DNA from: Simmondsia chinensis
Taxonomy: Eukaryota; Streptophyta; Magnoliopsida; Caryophyllales; Simmondsiaceae
Length of the DNA stretch: 64,000 nucleotides
NCBI GenBank assembly: GCA_018398585.1
Contig: JAGTTD010000018.1
Location: forward strand, 12,531,501 to 12,595,500
Direction: 5' to 3'
Under the pieces are notes generated by a model. That model saw only the letters and a program-made list of their open reading frames with translations. It had not been told where the DNA came from and made no database searches. The first letter of the stretch is position 1, and each line of letters opens with the position of its first letter. A program made the position numbers and the translations under genes. Positions 34,261-44,630 of this stretch are shown here, piece by piece.

Positions 34261-34560
34261 GGGATTCCAATAAGGAAGTCCTTAAGTTTAGATTCCTTGA
34301 AATATGGGCTCAGTTTCAATATCAGTGTCTTGCGGATCAACTCCATGATCATTGAGTTAGAAGAATAAAAGAAGAAAACTATCAAACTGAGGGACGTATT
34401 TGAAAAATATGTGTATTTCATTAATACTATTAAGGACTACATGGCTTACACAAAAAAAAAAAAAAAAAAAAAAAAAACCAGCAAGTAACTTATATGGCCA
34501 AAAAACTCTTTCACAAAGGAAAAAACAAAAGAGTTGAGCTCTAATTCTTACCAAGGATTC
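34261..34560 (+). other. G1 intergenic stretch with poly-A run
   Basis: Noncoding sequence after the integrase, with a 26-base A run at 34452-34477. It separates the sense pol from the antisense ORF. Confidence 0.6.
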
Positions 34561-36829
34561 ATCTATAGCTGACAGCTGGCTAGTTGCTTCATTCAGTTGC
34601 TAGTCTAAAGAGAGTGCTTTCTCATGGCACACATAGTTCTTTCTTTGAGCCTCTGCGGTAGCCTGCTTGAGCTTTCCAACTATTGAGCCTGGAGAGGTAT
34701 GCTGCTATGCGAGAGAAGATGTTGTCCCTGGAGATGACTCAATTTCTCCTCTAAGTGATGGATTTCATCCTCTAAGCCTTTGATGTTTTGTGCTTGTTGA
34801 CTCAAAACTCTTTTGCCTGCATGGAGTTCTTCAAACAAAAGCTGTAGGCCTCTTAGATGAGCTAAATGCCTCAAATTCCTAATGGCATTATGACAATGCC
34901 GCTTCTTTTGAAGGAGTGACAAGACCCTTAATTCACTTTGGTGAACACCTTTTGCAGAGCCTCGAGCTCTCTGGCAATGACTGGAGCCACCTTAGGATCT
35001 TCCTTTAAGGCCTTCACTAAAGAAAGTGGCTTCTCAGTAGGTGGCTCTCTCGGTCAAAGCAAGGATAAGGAGATGTGCAATTTCCCTCAGTCTATGGAGT
35101 CTTAGAGACAATCGATCTAACTACTGGAAGGCCAATCTTCCACTTGCTCTTAGCTTCTCCGAGAGGGATTCCATCCTTTCTAAGATTGGGAGAGGAATAA
35201 CTGTTGATAGTGTGATCTGGAAAGGGAAACATCAGGAAGAGTTAGATTAAGTCCTAACTTTGGAAATAAACTAGAGTGTGAAGGGACTACTCTTTCCTTT
35301 GAAACTTCAGTTGAAGGGCCAGGAGGAACCTCTGCTGGGAAATCAACCAATAAAATGTATTCCTTGAGAGGGGTTTTTGGAAAGCAATGCTTTGTATGTT
35401 AAAACCAAATAATGGTTTGGACATCAAGGATTTAGGAATCAAAGAATGAGATCATACCTTCAAAGATCTCTTTAATGGTTATGAAGGGTGCTCCTTGAAG
35501 GAGTTCTGGAGCATGTACGAGACCCTAGTTCAAAGGGGCTGGGAGTGAAGCTTCATCAGGGGGTTCAATTATAATTGGCTCCAAAGCTAAAGTAGCAATG
35601 TCTCCTCCTTGTTCAGTGCTGGTGCTCAGTGATTCCGTCTCTAGAGGGAGCTCTGGCATAGGACATGAGGTGGAGAGTCTGGAATCTCCATGATAACTGA
35701 ATTTGTTTCCACCTATGGCTATATAAAGCTCAAGTTAAGGTGTAAAATGTTGGTTGGCTCCCTTGACCACGAAAGAGGTCCAATAGGCTTGGAATCAAGC
35801 TATGAAACGGGGGGTAGCACATGGGGAGTACCTCCAAACAATTGGGTACCCACAAAGTGATTTGACCTCTAGTTTGGACTCATGGAGAGCTAGATGGGGA
35901 TCCTTTTAGCCCACTAAAGGTTTTTAATCTTTAGATTTGGAAAAGGGATGTGTTGGACCATTCCAAATTTCCTGGAAAACAGCCCAGGCTTGTAAGTCTC
36001 TGCACCAGGATGAGTCCGGTTGTAAAAGATGAGATCTTGAGGGCACAAGTTTCCGGCCAGGTCTGAGAGTTGATGTCCACAGAGACATAATGGTGAAGGT
36101 CCAGCTTCCTGAACCAATGAGGGCCAAGACTCTTCTCTTTGAAGGGAATTCATTGAATCCCTTTCCTACCTCGTGGAGACATAAGCCTCTTAAGGCATTG
36201 GTCAAAGGACCATTCTCGAGGTAAGAGGACCTCACATCAAGCAAACAGCTCTCCATAGCAAGAGACCCCCTGACCTATGAGAACACAAGGGCCTCTGAGG
36301 CAGAGCTCAGAAAAGTAGGCTTGGGCCTAAAGCTGGACCAGACATAAGGGTCCTCTTATATGGACAACATAGTTCTTGACTATGATGTCCCTAAGGCATC
36401 CATTTGCTTGGGCCAAAAATAATGGTCCTAGAGCCAATGGACCAGCGCTAAAGGCCAGGTTGATCGCTATGGTCTTAAGGGACTTAAGAACTGAATTCAA
36501 GGAGTTAGCAAAGAAAAACTTATTCAACTAAAACGAGTAAAAGCAAACTTCTTCTTCCCTGGGCCCTTACCCAAAGTCATGTGATCCTGTGACAATATCT
36601 TGACGAAGGACTCATAACCACTGGGCAAGTTGGTTACAAAGAAAGAAGAGGCAAAGGGTTCAGCCTCTGCGGAAACCAAAGAATCAAGAGATAGCTCTTC
36701 TTCTCCTAGAGAATGACATGTTAAGGCCGCTATGTCCTCTAGAGTGATTCTAAGAAACCTCCGAGGAACGAAAAAAGCGTTGTAACAGACGTTCCAACAT
36801 CTGGTGAGTGCCATTAGAATGGGGTAGTT
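34561..36829 (-). pseudogene. Antisense plant-mobile-domain-like ORF in G1, C-terminal part
   Basis: Read on the minus strand, opposite to pol. From 36829 it gives MALTRCWNVCYNAFFVPRRF, LRITLEDIAALTCHSLGEEE, then (36527-36327) FFANSLNSVLKSLKTIAINL, a GPLALGPLFLAQ block and a GPLCLVQL segment, then 36256-35914, and finally a coiled coil at 34922-34680. The T-L-E-D-(V/I)-A-x-L-T-x-x-x-L-G-E motif and the following Leu-rich helices are those of the plant mobile domain (aminotransferase-like, PMD). Several stops break it. Some Tat-lineage elements carry extra ORFs antisense to pol; this appears to be one. Confidence 0.65.
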
Positions 36830-37357
36830 TGTTACGCTCAGGCTTGTACCACGAACGTAAACTGAATTTAATTTAGATAGGTTGAGAATTTGAGATGAGA
36901 AATTAGAGAATTTAGAGTTAGATAAGATAAGAAGGGAAAGGAGATGAGAAATAGAGAGAGTTAGATGAGAGAGAGAAGGTTTGATCTTAAAATTGAGATA
37001 TTGGTTTGATATTGATTCCATCCTTCAGATTATTACATCAACTACTACTTATAGGCAAGCTTAAGAAAGCAAGACAATGTATCTAGACTTACTCAAGCTA
37101 ACCAACTTAGGAAACATCTAGAAATATCTAGAATTTATGCAACTAACATTTAAATCCTAATTATTGGCGGTAAAAAGAAGAAATAACAGCAACTAAACTA
37201 GCAGCAGTTGCTCACGTGCAGCAAGCAGCAGCAGAAAGTAGTAGTAGAACAGAACAGCATGGGCCTTTGAGCAGATTTAACAGATTTTTAATTCCTTAAC
37301 TGATTTTCCCGCCAAGTGCCAATTTAAACTCAAGCCTCGGATTCACAGTTTGTAACA
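36830..37357 (-). repeat. 3' LTR of E3
   Basis: 528 bp; about 20 bp shorter than its partner because of a small indel in the GA-rich block around 36895. Internal sequence is AG-rich (GAGATGAGAA motifs), like the LTRs of S1, S2 and E2. Confidence 0.92.
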
Positions 37358-37361
37358 TTCC

Positions 37362-39035
37362 CTACCCCTTGAAAACATTTTTGTCCTCAAGAATGAAAGA
37401 GAACGAGACTTGGAAATCACTTATTGATGTCGAGGTAGAAGTTGAAGGTGGTGAACTTCCAACTGAACTGCAACTGAAAGAAGTTCCTTGCTTGCAGTAA
37501 TTTGTGGCTGGACCGGAAAATGCAGCTAATGAGCACTTGTTACTGCAGTACATCTTGATGAACAATTCACAAATATCCTCCCAATAGCATAGCTTCATGA
37601 TAGGGACCCTACTAATCAAAACTCTTTTCCAGAAAAGAAACAGATCATGCCGAACTTGCCGATAGGCATGCCGATTGTGCATTACAGCGTCTGGAATTGG
37701 ATTTTGAAGGCTAAAACCAGCTGTTTGAGTTTGAACTTGAGGTCTCTTGAAGCCTAGGAAGAAGATTAGAAACAATTATAGCACAAACTCCCAATTTGCA
37801 TACTTCATGTTCTTTGTTGTATAAACATCAGCTCCTCCACATCTCACTTTCAGATCTTGATCTGGCAAAGCAACAATTTGGCAATGAACTGTCATCAAGT
37901 CATAACACATTGATTTTTCTTCAACCTTATCCTATATCCAATCATCAGGATCTGGTTGGAAATCTATAACAAAACTTTGGACTGATGCAACTTCATTCTT
38001 GTCTTGCGTTTCCACAATTTGCTGCTGCATTGATTTGTGATGATTCTCCTCAAAGACACTCAAGTCTTGTGACCGTGAATCAACCTCAGGCTGTAAATCT
38101 GCAACAAGATCTTGAACTGAAGCTGCTACCTTCAATTTGGAAAGTTGAACTTGCACTTTTAAAGGTTCTAACGCTTCCTTTTACTGCCATGTGATCAGGT
38201 TTTGCAAATTTTCTGGTTGATCATGGAATTTTCCCATTGGAATCTGCACTTCTGCATTAAGAACTCCATCCGTGTACATTGTTTGAGTGCTCCTAACATG
38301 GTCTTGTGTCAATACTTGAATTGGCTGCACCTGAACATTCTCCTTCAATTTCTTCTTTGTAATCTTATTTGCTTCCCAAAAATCATTCAATGCATCATTG
38401 AGTTGGCTTCTTTTAGCTTTACTCCTTGCTTTCTTTAACATTCCCTTGACATGAAAATCATATTCCCATTCCAGAAGCATGTCGTGCTGTAGCTCATCGT
38501 ATTCAAAATACTCTAATTCCGGCAAGGAGTCTTCATAATGATTATCTTGTTCAAACTCACGTACTTCTAACTTGTGTTCATCAATTTTGGCATTGTTGTG
38601 GTCGAATTCATCTCCATCAGCAGTAGGTTCCACTTTCTTTCTTTGCTCCACATTAAACTTTGGTTGTCTAACGCTATCCGCAAGCTCCGGAAACTCATTT
38701 GCATCAAGAACACTAGCATAATCACAACAGATGTGAGGATAAGCTAAACATTGCCGAATCATAATTCGCTGCATCCTTTCGTCCCATTCCTGTCTCCTTT
38801 TCTGCTCACATTCTTGTGGTAGAACTACTTCTGTTGGTGGAACAATCTGGCTACAAGGCTCAATTTGTTGCACCCGATCTTCTTTGTTCACATCCTCACC
38901 CAACAGCTTCTTCAACATTTGTTGAATGCTATCATTTTGCTGCTTGATCTCGGTAATTTGCTGATCGAGCTTAGTACTTAGCAGCTCAACCTTGTCAGTA
39001 AGCTCCTGATGGTTATTAATCGATGCACCAGCCAT
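37362..39035 (-). pseudogene. E3 long ORF of unknown function, about 557 codons with three stops
   Basis: One minus frame from the ATG at 39035 to the stop at 37362 (558 triplets) is interrupted only by TAA (38181-38183), TAG (37932-37934) and a TAA near 37788. The first 284 codons are uninterrupted. The N-terminus (LTDKVELLSTKLDQQITEIK and on) is a clear coiled coil; then a basic block (QKRRQEWDERMQRIMIRQ), a very acidic middle, and a Lys-rich helix (KGMLKKARSKAKRSQ). The stretch VASVQDLVADLQPE recurs as VASVQSFVIDFQPD. The far end, ILEDKNVFKG beside the PPT, is like a normal gypsy pol terminus. I recognise no zinc knuckle, protease, RT or integrase motif. Confidence 0.75.
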
Positions 39036-39743
39036 ATTTGCAAATGAACAGTAACTTCGATCTAAATCAGCACATTCGCAATGTACAATTCCGAAATCGC
39101 AGAAACGTAGAACTCGTTTCGCAACTCTTCCACAATCAATTGTTTAATGAAGTTGTACTCCTTTGATAGCACAAACAAGCATTTGCTATCGGTTCTAAGC
39201 TCGTTAATGATTATAATCCCTAACTGATAAACTTCGAACAAATCGTCGAACAAACCCTAACCACGCACGAATTCTGACAGCAACGATTAGTCGAGCAATT
39301 CGACTTACACTTCTGAGTTAGGCTCGACTCTAAATCAAAATCAAGTTCTTAACACAACACTCAAGCGATCTCAACGAATGAAATCAGATTTCAACACCTT
39401 CGCTTCTCCCGTCAGCTTTCGCCTGCTGACAGATTTTCGCCTCAACCTCAGTTTCTGAATTTTGGCATCTGAATCACCTCAATGCAACTAATTTCTAATC
39501 TTTTGATGATGATCATGTGTAATGTGAATCAATTAGCTTCACTTAAACTTCATCACAACAGATCAAATAATTTTGCTTGCACATAACTTCACTGCAAATT
39601 TTTTTCTTCTGAATTTTCAAGATCAATTTTGAAAATCACAAATCTGAATTTTGATCGGTTGAACTGAACTAAATTAAGTCCTAAATCTGAAATTTTTTTT
39701 TTTAAACTTCTTTTGTTTACGCACTTAATTGGAAGCCAAACGA
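39036..39743 (-). other. E3 untranslated leader
   Basis: About 0.7 kb between PBS and ORF start, AT-rich, with short broken frames only (39062-39253). No feature is recognised. Confidence 0.6.
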
Positions 39744-39756
39744 GGCTCTGATACCA
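39744..39756 (-). promoter_or_regulatory. E3 primer binding site (initiator tRNA-Met)
   Basis: GGCTCTGATACCA, complement of TGGTATCAGAGCC, two bases from the LTR end. Same PBS as E2 and E5. Confidence 0.92.
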
Positions 39757-39758
39757 AT

Positions 39759-40307
39759 TGTTACGCTCGGGCTTGAACCACGATCGTAAACTGAATTTAA
39801 TTTGGATAGGTTGAGAATTTGAGATGAGAAAGAATGGAAATTAGATGAGAAAGTAGAGAATTTAGAGTTAGATGAGATAAGAAGGGAAAGGAGATGAGAA
39901 ATAGAGAGAGTTAGATCAGAGAGAGAAGGTTTGATCTCAAAATTGAGATATTGGTTTAATACTGATTCCATCCTTTAGATTATTACATCAACTACTACTT
40001 ATAGGCAAGCTTAAGCAAGCAAGACAATGTATCTAGACTTACTCAAGCTAACCAACTTAGGAAACATCTAGAAACATCTAGAATTTATGCAACTAACATT
40101 TAAATCCTACTTATTGGCGCTAAAAAGAAGAAATAATAGCAGCTAAACCAGTAACAGTAGCTCACGTGTAGCAAGCAGCAACAGAAAGCAGTAGCAGAAC
40201 AGAACAGCAAGGGCCTTTGAATAGATTTAACAGATTTTTAATTCCTTAACTGATTTTCCTGCGAAGTGCCAATTTAAACTCAAGCCTTGGATTCTCGGTT
40301 TGTAACA
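39759..40307 (-). repeat. 5' LTR of E3
   Basis: 549 bp. Its PBS-proximal end can fold: TTACGCTCG at 39761-39769 pairs with CGATCGTAA at 39781-39789 with one mismatch. Confidence 0.92.
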
Positions 40308-40836
40308 TAGTCATACCTAAGACCAATCTTGGAAAGCCAGATGGCCTCGTAGATGTAAAGGTTCTTCCATTTCTCTCCACGTGTAAGGATGAATATGTCT
40401 ACCCATTCAGCATACCAGCTTAGTCAAGAAGGTCCATCCTTTAAAGAGAACAACTTTTTTCCAAATGCATCTTCCTTCCTAAGATTTAGCCCCATAAGCT
40501 GTACAAAGCAAAGGAGATTCGTCAGTGTCCTGAAACATGCACTAAAGACTGGGGACATTATGAGAATGGCCAAAGGTGGGCCCTAGGGCATAGGGTAAGA
40601 TTGTTGAAGAAGGATCATTCTCTGTCATCCAAGAAAGATCCTCTTTGATTGTATCAAGATCAATAGAGCTTCGAATCCTATTAGAGACCAATGAGGTGTC
40701 TAATTGAACCACATGCACCAACTTTTCTTTTTTTGGTAAGTACCACATGCACCAACTACTCAATAGTGCTTTCTGCTTGAGGAATAGGGGCAAAGATGGC
40801 ATAAGAGAGATTTGATCCATCGTTTCTTGATAGAAA
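40308..40836 (-). pseudogene. Antisense plant-mobile-domain-like ORF in G1, N-terminal part
   Basis: Minus translation from an ATG near 40820 gives an N-terminal stretch (to 40542, 92 codons). After a frame change it continues with SWYAEWVDIFILTRGEKWKN and LYIYEAIWLSKIGLRYD, which match the opening of plant mobile domains (W-x-x-(L/I)-x-I-Y-(D/E)-A-I-x-L-S). It ends at the E3 TSD and is continued at 36829. A 34-bp micro-insertion plus duplication at 40724-40757 shifts the frame. Confidence 0.6.
40708..40757. repeat. Micro-insertion with 16-bp target duplication
   Basis: ACCACATGCACCAACT at 40708-40723 is repeated exactly at 40742-40757. The 18 bases between read TTTCTTTTTTTGGTAAGT. An oligo-T start and a 14-16-bp duplication are the marks of a very short retroposon 3' end inserted in reverse orientation. 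Confidence 0.8.
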
Positions 40837-41111
40837 TGAAAAGGACCAAAGAGCAGATTAGAGCAACAAAGATCAGAAGATCAAGAGCAAAAAGTAATTT
40901 TTTCAAAGTGCTTGATTACATCAAAGAGAAAGCACAAAGCAGAGAAAGTAAGGATTCCAAGCACTAGTTGCCATACTTATAGACATACGAGAAAGAAGAT
41001 CAGACGTCAAATAGTATTCTCTTGAGCTCCCTATAGCCGTTGAGGGTCAAATTAGGCAGTTTTTTTACCTATTCTAAATTTAAATTTACTAACTGCTAAA
41101 AGGGAGGCATT
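40837..41111 (+). other. G1 3' untranslated region and polypurine tract
   Basis: Noncoding stretch before the LTR. CTAAAAGGGAGGCAT at 41096-41110 is a purine tract that touches the LTR start TTGATTACACC, which supports the next feature being a 3' LTR of the plus-strand element G1. Confidence 0.65.
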
Positions 41112-42473
41112 TGATTACACCCTAATTTTGAGGGAGTTGTAACGACATTATTTTTGGCAAAGTGCGACGTGCTTATCACGTGAGATCCTCCTTGAGGGGA
41201 ATTAAACCTCTACATACTGAGATAGCGGCATCTCAAGCCCAACATCTTGAGAAGTTTATCACTCTAACAAGGGTATCAGCCACTCGAGGCTCGAGATGGT
41301 TGAAGGGTAAAGGGAGCTCGAGCTCAAGTGACTGTAGAGAAGGCTGCAAGACAGGTGCTTTCCAAGCTCGAAACTGTTACTTGGAGCATAATTTTAGGTG
41401 CGTGGACAGCAAGCTTTATCCAAGAGAATGTGGAGCATCTAGAAGAGACTTTAGATGGAAATGCAGATGTGGGCTTCAAGAAATACGCTCGAGCACTAAA
41501 TCAAGGGCACGTTCATTGATCATTCACACACTTTAATGAGCTTGGTGGCCTAGAGTGGGAAAAAATACTTCAGAAATAGGGACAACCATTATTTATTATT
41601 ATTTTTTTTTTATATAAACAAGAGACTCTATTGTAATACAGAACACACACACACATATACACACTCATACAAAACTTGTTCAGGTTTTCTTCACAATACA
41701 CTTGTGCTTTTTACCTATGAGTAACGTAACTTAACTTAGTCTAGCGTAGTGTACATCTTGGTATACTTGCTTCATCAATAATACATGCTTCATGCATCAG
41801 GTATGAACTCTCTATTTTAATTTGCTCCCAAAACAAGTTAAGAATTGAGGTTTTAGTTTAAGGCTTTAACAGCCAAGGCTTGATCTTGATTGCATTCATC
41901 TTAACACTACTATCACTGCTTGATAAATTAGGTGAACTTAGGTTTACGCTAGACGGCCAAGGCATGACCTTGATTGTATTGGTCCTAATCTAGTAACCCA
42001 AATGCGGTTTGCTCTATCTGAATCTTGTTAGACCTTAACTCATTCGAGTTATTATAAATCAAGAGTGCCAGGCTTAAAAATCTATAGACTCGGGCTTATA
42101 AGTGGGCTGTTAAGCTCTTAGGTTTTCTCCGCCCTGGTTCTTGACTTTTAAATGTACAAGGAAAGGCGTTTGTGGGCCCTGCACTATCATTGTAACTGCC
42201 ACTTGAGTTAGGTTCATATCCCTTTAATTTTTCTATCAAAAATATATAAAAAAAATTGATGAAAAATATCTTAAAAAGTCTTCTTAATTGAAGCATAAGT
42301 AGGACCCGCGAAATAATCGAAGTTCGATACACCAATTATCACAATCTTTTCTTCAAAAACGGTGAGTGGTTAAGGTCAAAGATCTTCAGTTCGAATTTAG
42401 GCTCACTCCCTAGTCGTGGTGAGTCCCTTTTGCATGTTTGTTTACATTTATATTTACAGCGACCGCATCACAC
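41112..42473 (+). repeat. 3' LTR of Tat/Ogre-like element G1 (LTR copy B)
   Basis: Starts TGATTACACCC after a PPT and is related along its length, inverted, to 6499-7845. It holds a CA microsatellite (41643-41670) and the same duplicated AGCCAAGGC(T/A)TGA block as copy A. The right end is uncertain: by comparison with copy A it lies near ACAGCGACCGCATCACA, about 42473. No TSD can be tested because the G1 5' LTR is not in the window. Confidence 0.65.
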
Positions 42474-42690
42474 TTAATAACAAACAAATATATCAAACAT
42501 ATACACATACCTGTGGGGAGTATTTCCATTTATGCGCAACATGTACCTATTACCCGTACCCATTATCCACCTCATTAGCACCCATACCCACCCCAAATAG
42601 GATGCATACCCACAAATAATGGGTTCGACCTGCTCCACTACCATCGTAGTGGTAAGCTTATCAATAATCATGCTCATCTTCCCTTTGTAC
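42474..42690. repeat. Repeat with ACCCATACCC-type words
   Basis: The stretch 42545-42640 is a run of degenerate CCCATACCC, ACCCGTACCC and CCCATTATCC words (GGGTATGGG on the other strand), as seen inside some plant hAT-derived MITEs. No terminal inverted repeats could be fixed, so it is noted only as a low-complexity repeat. Confidence 0.4.
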
Positions 42691-43340
42691 AATTTAAAAA
42701 AAGTTACGTATTACCAAATAAACACAATATTTCTTTATCTTTTAATATTGTGTTAAATACCTTTATACAAAGTATATATGCAATGACAAGTGTTGCTCCA
42801 TAACTGAAGAATCTAGGTAGAGCATATAAACAAAAGATAAAATGATGGAACTTGATGCAAATTGAGATAGGGGATTTGAGGTGAACTCACCATGTGATTT
42901 CATGAGTAGGTGACTTAGCGAGTAAGGTCCAGTGATGATTATAGAGTTGGAGGTTGTAGGATAGCACACATTCCATAAGCTTAGAGTCCACTCGGAACTT
43001 GAATTACTTTTTGTTTTTGTAACCTTTCTTGTTTTCTTATAAGAGTTTGAATCCCAAGTAGGATTGTTCCCTTTTGTTTTAAAATTGAATTTGTTGTATT
43101 TGAATTAGCACTTGGAGTTTTACTATAAATAAGAGAGAAGCCTATACATAGGCATGTAAACCTTTGAAGAGGGCAATTTTTTGCCCTTGTAAGTGAATTA
43201 AGTATTTCACTTATCTCCTATGTTCTTTTCAAGTTTTCAAAGCTAGAGATTATTCCCTTTATTCGTCTTTTCTTTAACAATTTGAATCAAAGGCTATGTT
43301 AATCCTTCTCTCCATTCTAGATTAACAAGTGACTGCATTA
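42691..43340 (+). repeat. 5' LTR (right end) of gypsy element G3
   Basis: The sequence just left of a Met-tRNA-type PBS must be a 5' LTR. It contains a TATA box (TATAAATAAG near 43122) and ends ...GACTGCATTA. The left border is not determined because no partner LTR was found; 42691 is only an outer guess. Confidence 0.5.
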
Positions 43341-43343
43341 ATT

Positions 43344-43360
43344 TGGTATAAGAGCTTGGC
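43344..43360 (+). promoter_or_regulatory. G3 primer binding site
   Basis: TGGTATAAGAGCTTGGC is the Met-tRNA PBS TGGTATCAGAGC with one change, a few bases after the LTR. Confidence 0.75.
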
Positions 43361-43369
43361 TGTTTTGCA

Positions 43370-44173
43370 ATGGCCCAAGAGAAGTAAGGGCGTATTCCAT
43401 TTGGATAGATCTATGAATGGGATGATGCTCTCCAAATAGAAATGCAATTTAAGGAGATGTAGGGTTGATTTTGATAGGTTGAGCCGAGAAGCAGTTTATC
43501 ATGATGTTCCGTCAAGCAAATGAGCCTCAAAATTAACTAGCCATGGGTACATAGGAGGACACAAAGGCGAGCTTCAATATTCTTTTTGGCAAGTTTGGCA
43601 TCCATGGTCAACTATCAGAGGGATAAATCTCCTATAACATATTCGAGTATTTAGAAAGCAATGTAACGAGTCAGGAATCTAGATTAAAATCCAATAACTC
43701 TAAGGTGTAAGTACACCAGATAAATTCTTGGATTGGCTAGTATTTATGGAAGAGGTACTCAAGTCTAAGGAGGTTATGAAGCACAAGCGAGTACCTTTAA
43801 TGTTGACTAGACTGTGAGGGAGGGTTGTGACTGAGGGCAGCAACTTAAGCACTTAGGACAAGAAAAGGGCAAGGTTAAGATCTAGAAGAAGATAAAGAAG
43901 AAGATGACAAGTGCCTTCCTATCCTACAATCATGCCAGGTTGATGCACCATAAGCTTTGGAATTTATGTCAAGGCTCTAGGTTAGCTAAGGACTACACTG
44001 CAATGTTTTATGCATTAGTGACAAAAAATGACTTGGAGGGAATGGAGTAGAGCTGGTAGATAAGTATATTAGAAAATTGACATAGTATTTCTAAGCAGTG
44101 TTGTACTTGTTTGACAGTTTTTCCATCTTAGAGGCTTACCAAAGAGCCGTTTAAGTTGAGAGACAATGGTATC
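43370..44173 (+). pseudogene. G3 gag, degenerate
   Basis: ATG at 43370 (MAQEK, then stop). With frame changes the plus strand gives IYEWDDALQIEMQF, and further on YNHARLMHHKLWNLCQGSRL, AKDYTAMFYALVTKNDL, and LFDSFSILEAYQRAVQVE-like. The order L-x-x-L-x-Q-G-x-R-x-(V/A)-x-(E/D)-Y-T-x-x-F-Y is that of gag in plant gypsy chromovirus-type elements. Stops occur about every 30 codons. Solo LTR S2 interrupts it. Confidence 0.65.
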
Positions 44174-44630
44174 TGTTATGATTCAAGCTAAACTTGATCA
44201 TAACCTAGGGTTTTTAGAGTTTTAATTGAGATAAGAAGTGAATTGGATAAGAATTGACAAGAATTAGATGAGAAGAAGATAGATTTAGATGAGAAGAGAA
44301 GACAATTAGATGAGAGATAGAAGAGAAATCAATAGAATTGAGAGAAGAGTTAAGAGATAGAGAGCATTAAAGCTCAAAGAGAGAGAAAAATCAATTCATC
44401 ATTCAACCTTATGACATTTACAACATGAACCAACTACTTATACTCACTAAAGACTAGAGGCGGCTAACACTTGGACATTGCATAACCGACTTTACTACAT
44501 ATGACTAATACTAGCTAATACGCCCCTAAGCTCAACTAATGGTATACTAAGTTGCCTCATACTAATGACATATACTACTTATTTACAAACATTGCCTTAT
44601 TAATACCCCCTACATCCTAGAATCATAATA
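44174..44630 (-). mobile_element. Solo LTR S2 (E2-related family)
   Basis: 457 bp from TGTTATGATTCAAGC to AATCATAATA, the first 30 bases nearly identical to the E2 LTR end. Flanks GTATC (44169-44173) and GTGTC (44631-44635) are a 5-bp TSD with one change. There is no internal region. The hairpin GTTATGATTCAAG...CTTGATCATAAC is present at 44175-44203. Confidence 0.85.

Larger units (their letters stand above)
36830..40307 (-). mobile_element. E3: non-autonomous gypsy element with an unknown ORF
   Basis: A complete 3478-bp minus-strand element. LTRs at 36830-37357 (3') and 39759-40307 (5'), both TGTTACGCTC to GTTTGTAACA, and highly similar. Met-tRNA PBS complement GGCTCTGATACCA at 39744-39756; PPT on the minus strand AAGGGGTAGGGAA next to the 3' LTR. 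Flanks TAGTT (36825-36829) and TAGTC (40308-40312) are a 5-bp TSD with one change. The interior has one long frame that is not gag, protease, RT or integrase as far as I can recognise. It splits the antisense PMD gene of G1. Confidence 0.9.

Noticed and set aside
38202..38438. Plus-strand 78-codon frame in E3
   Set aside because: Antisense shadow of the long E3 frame.
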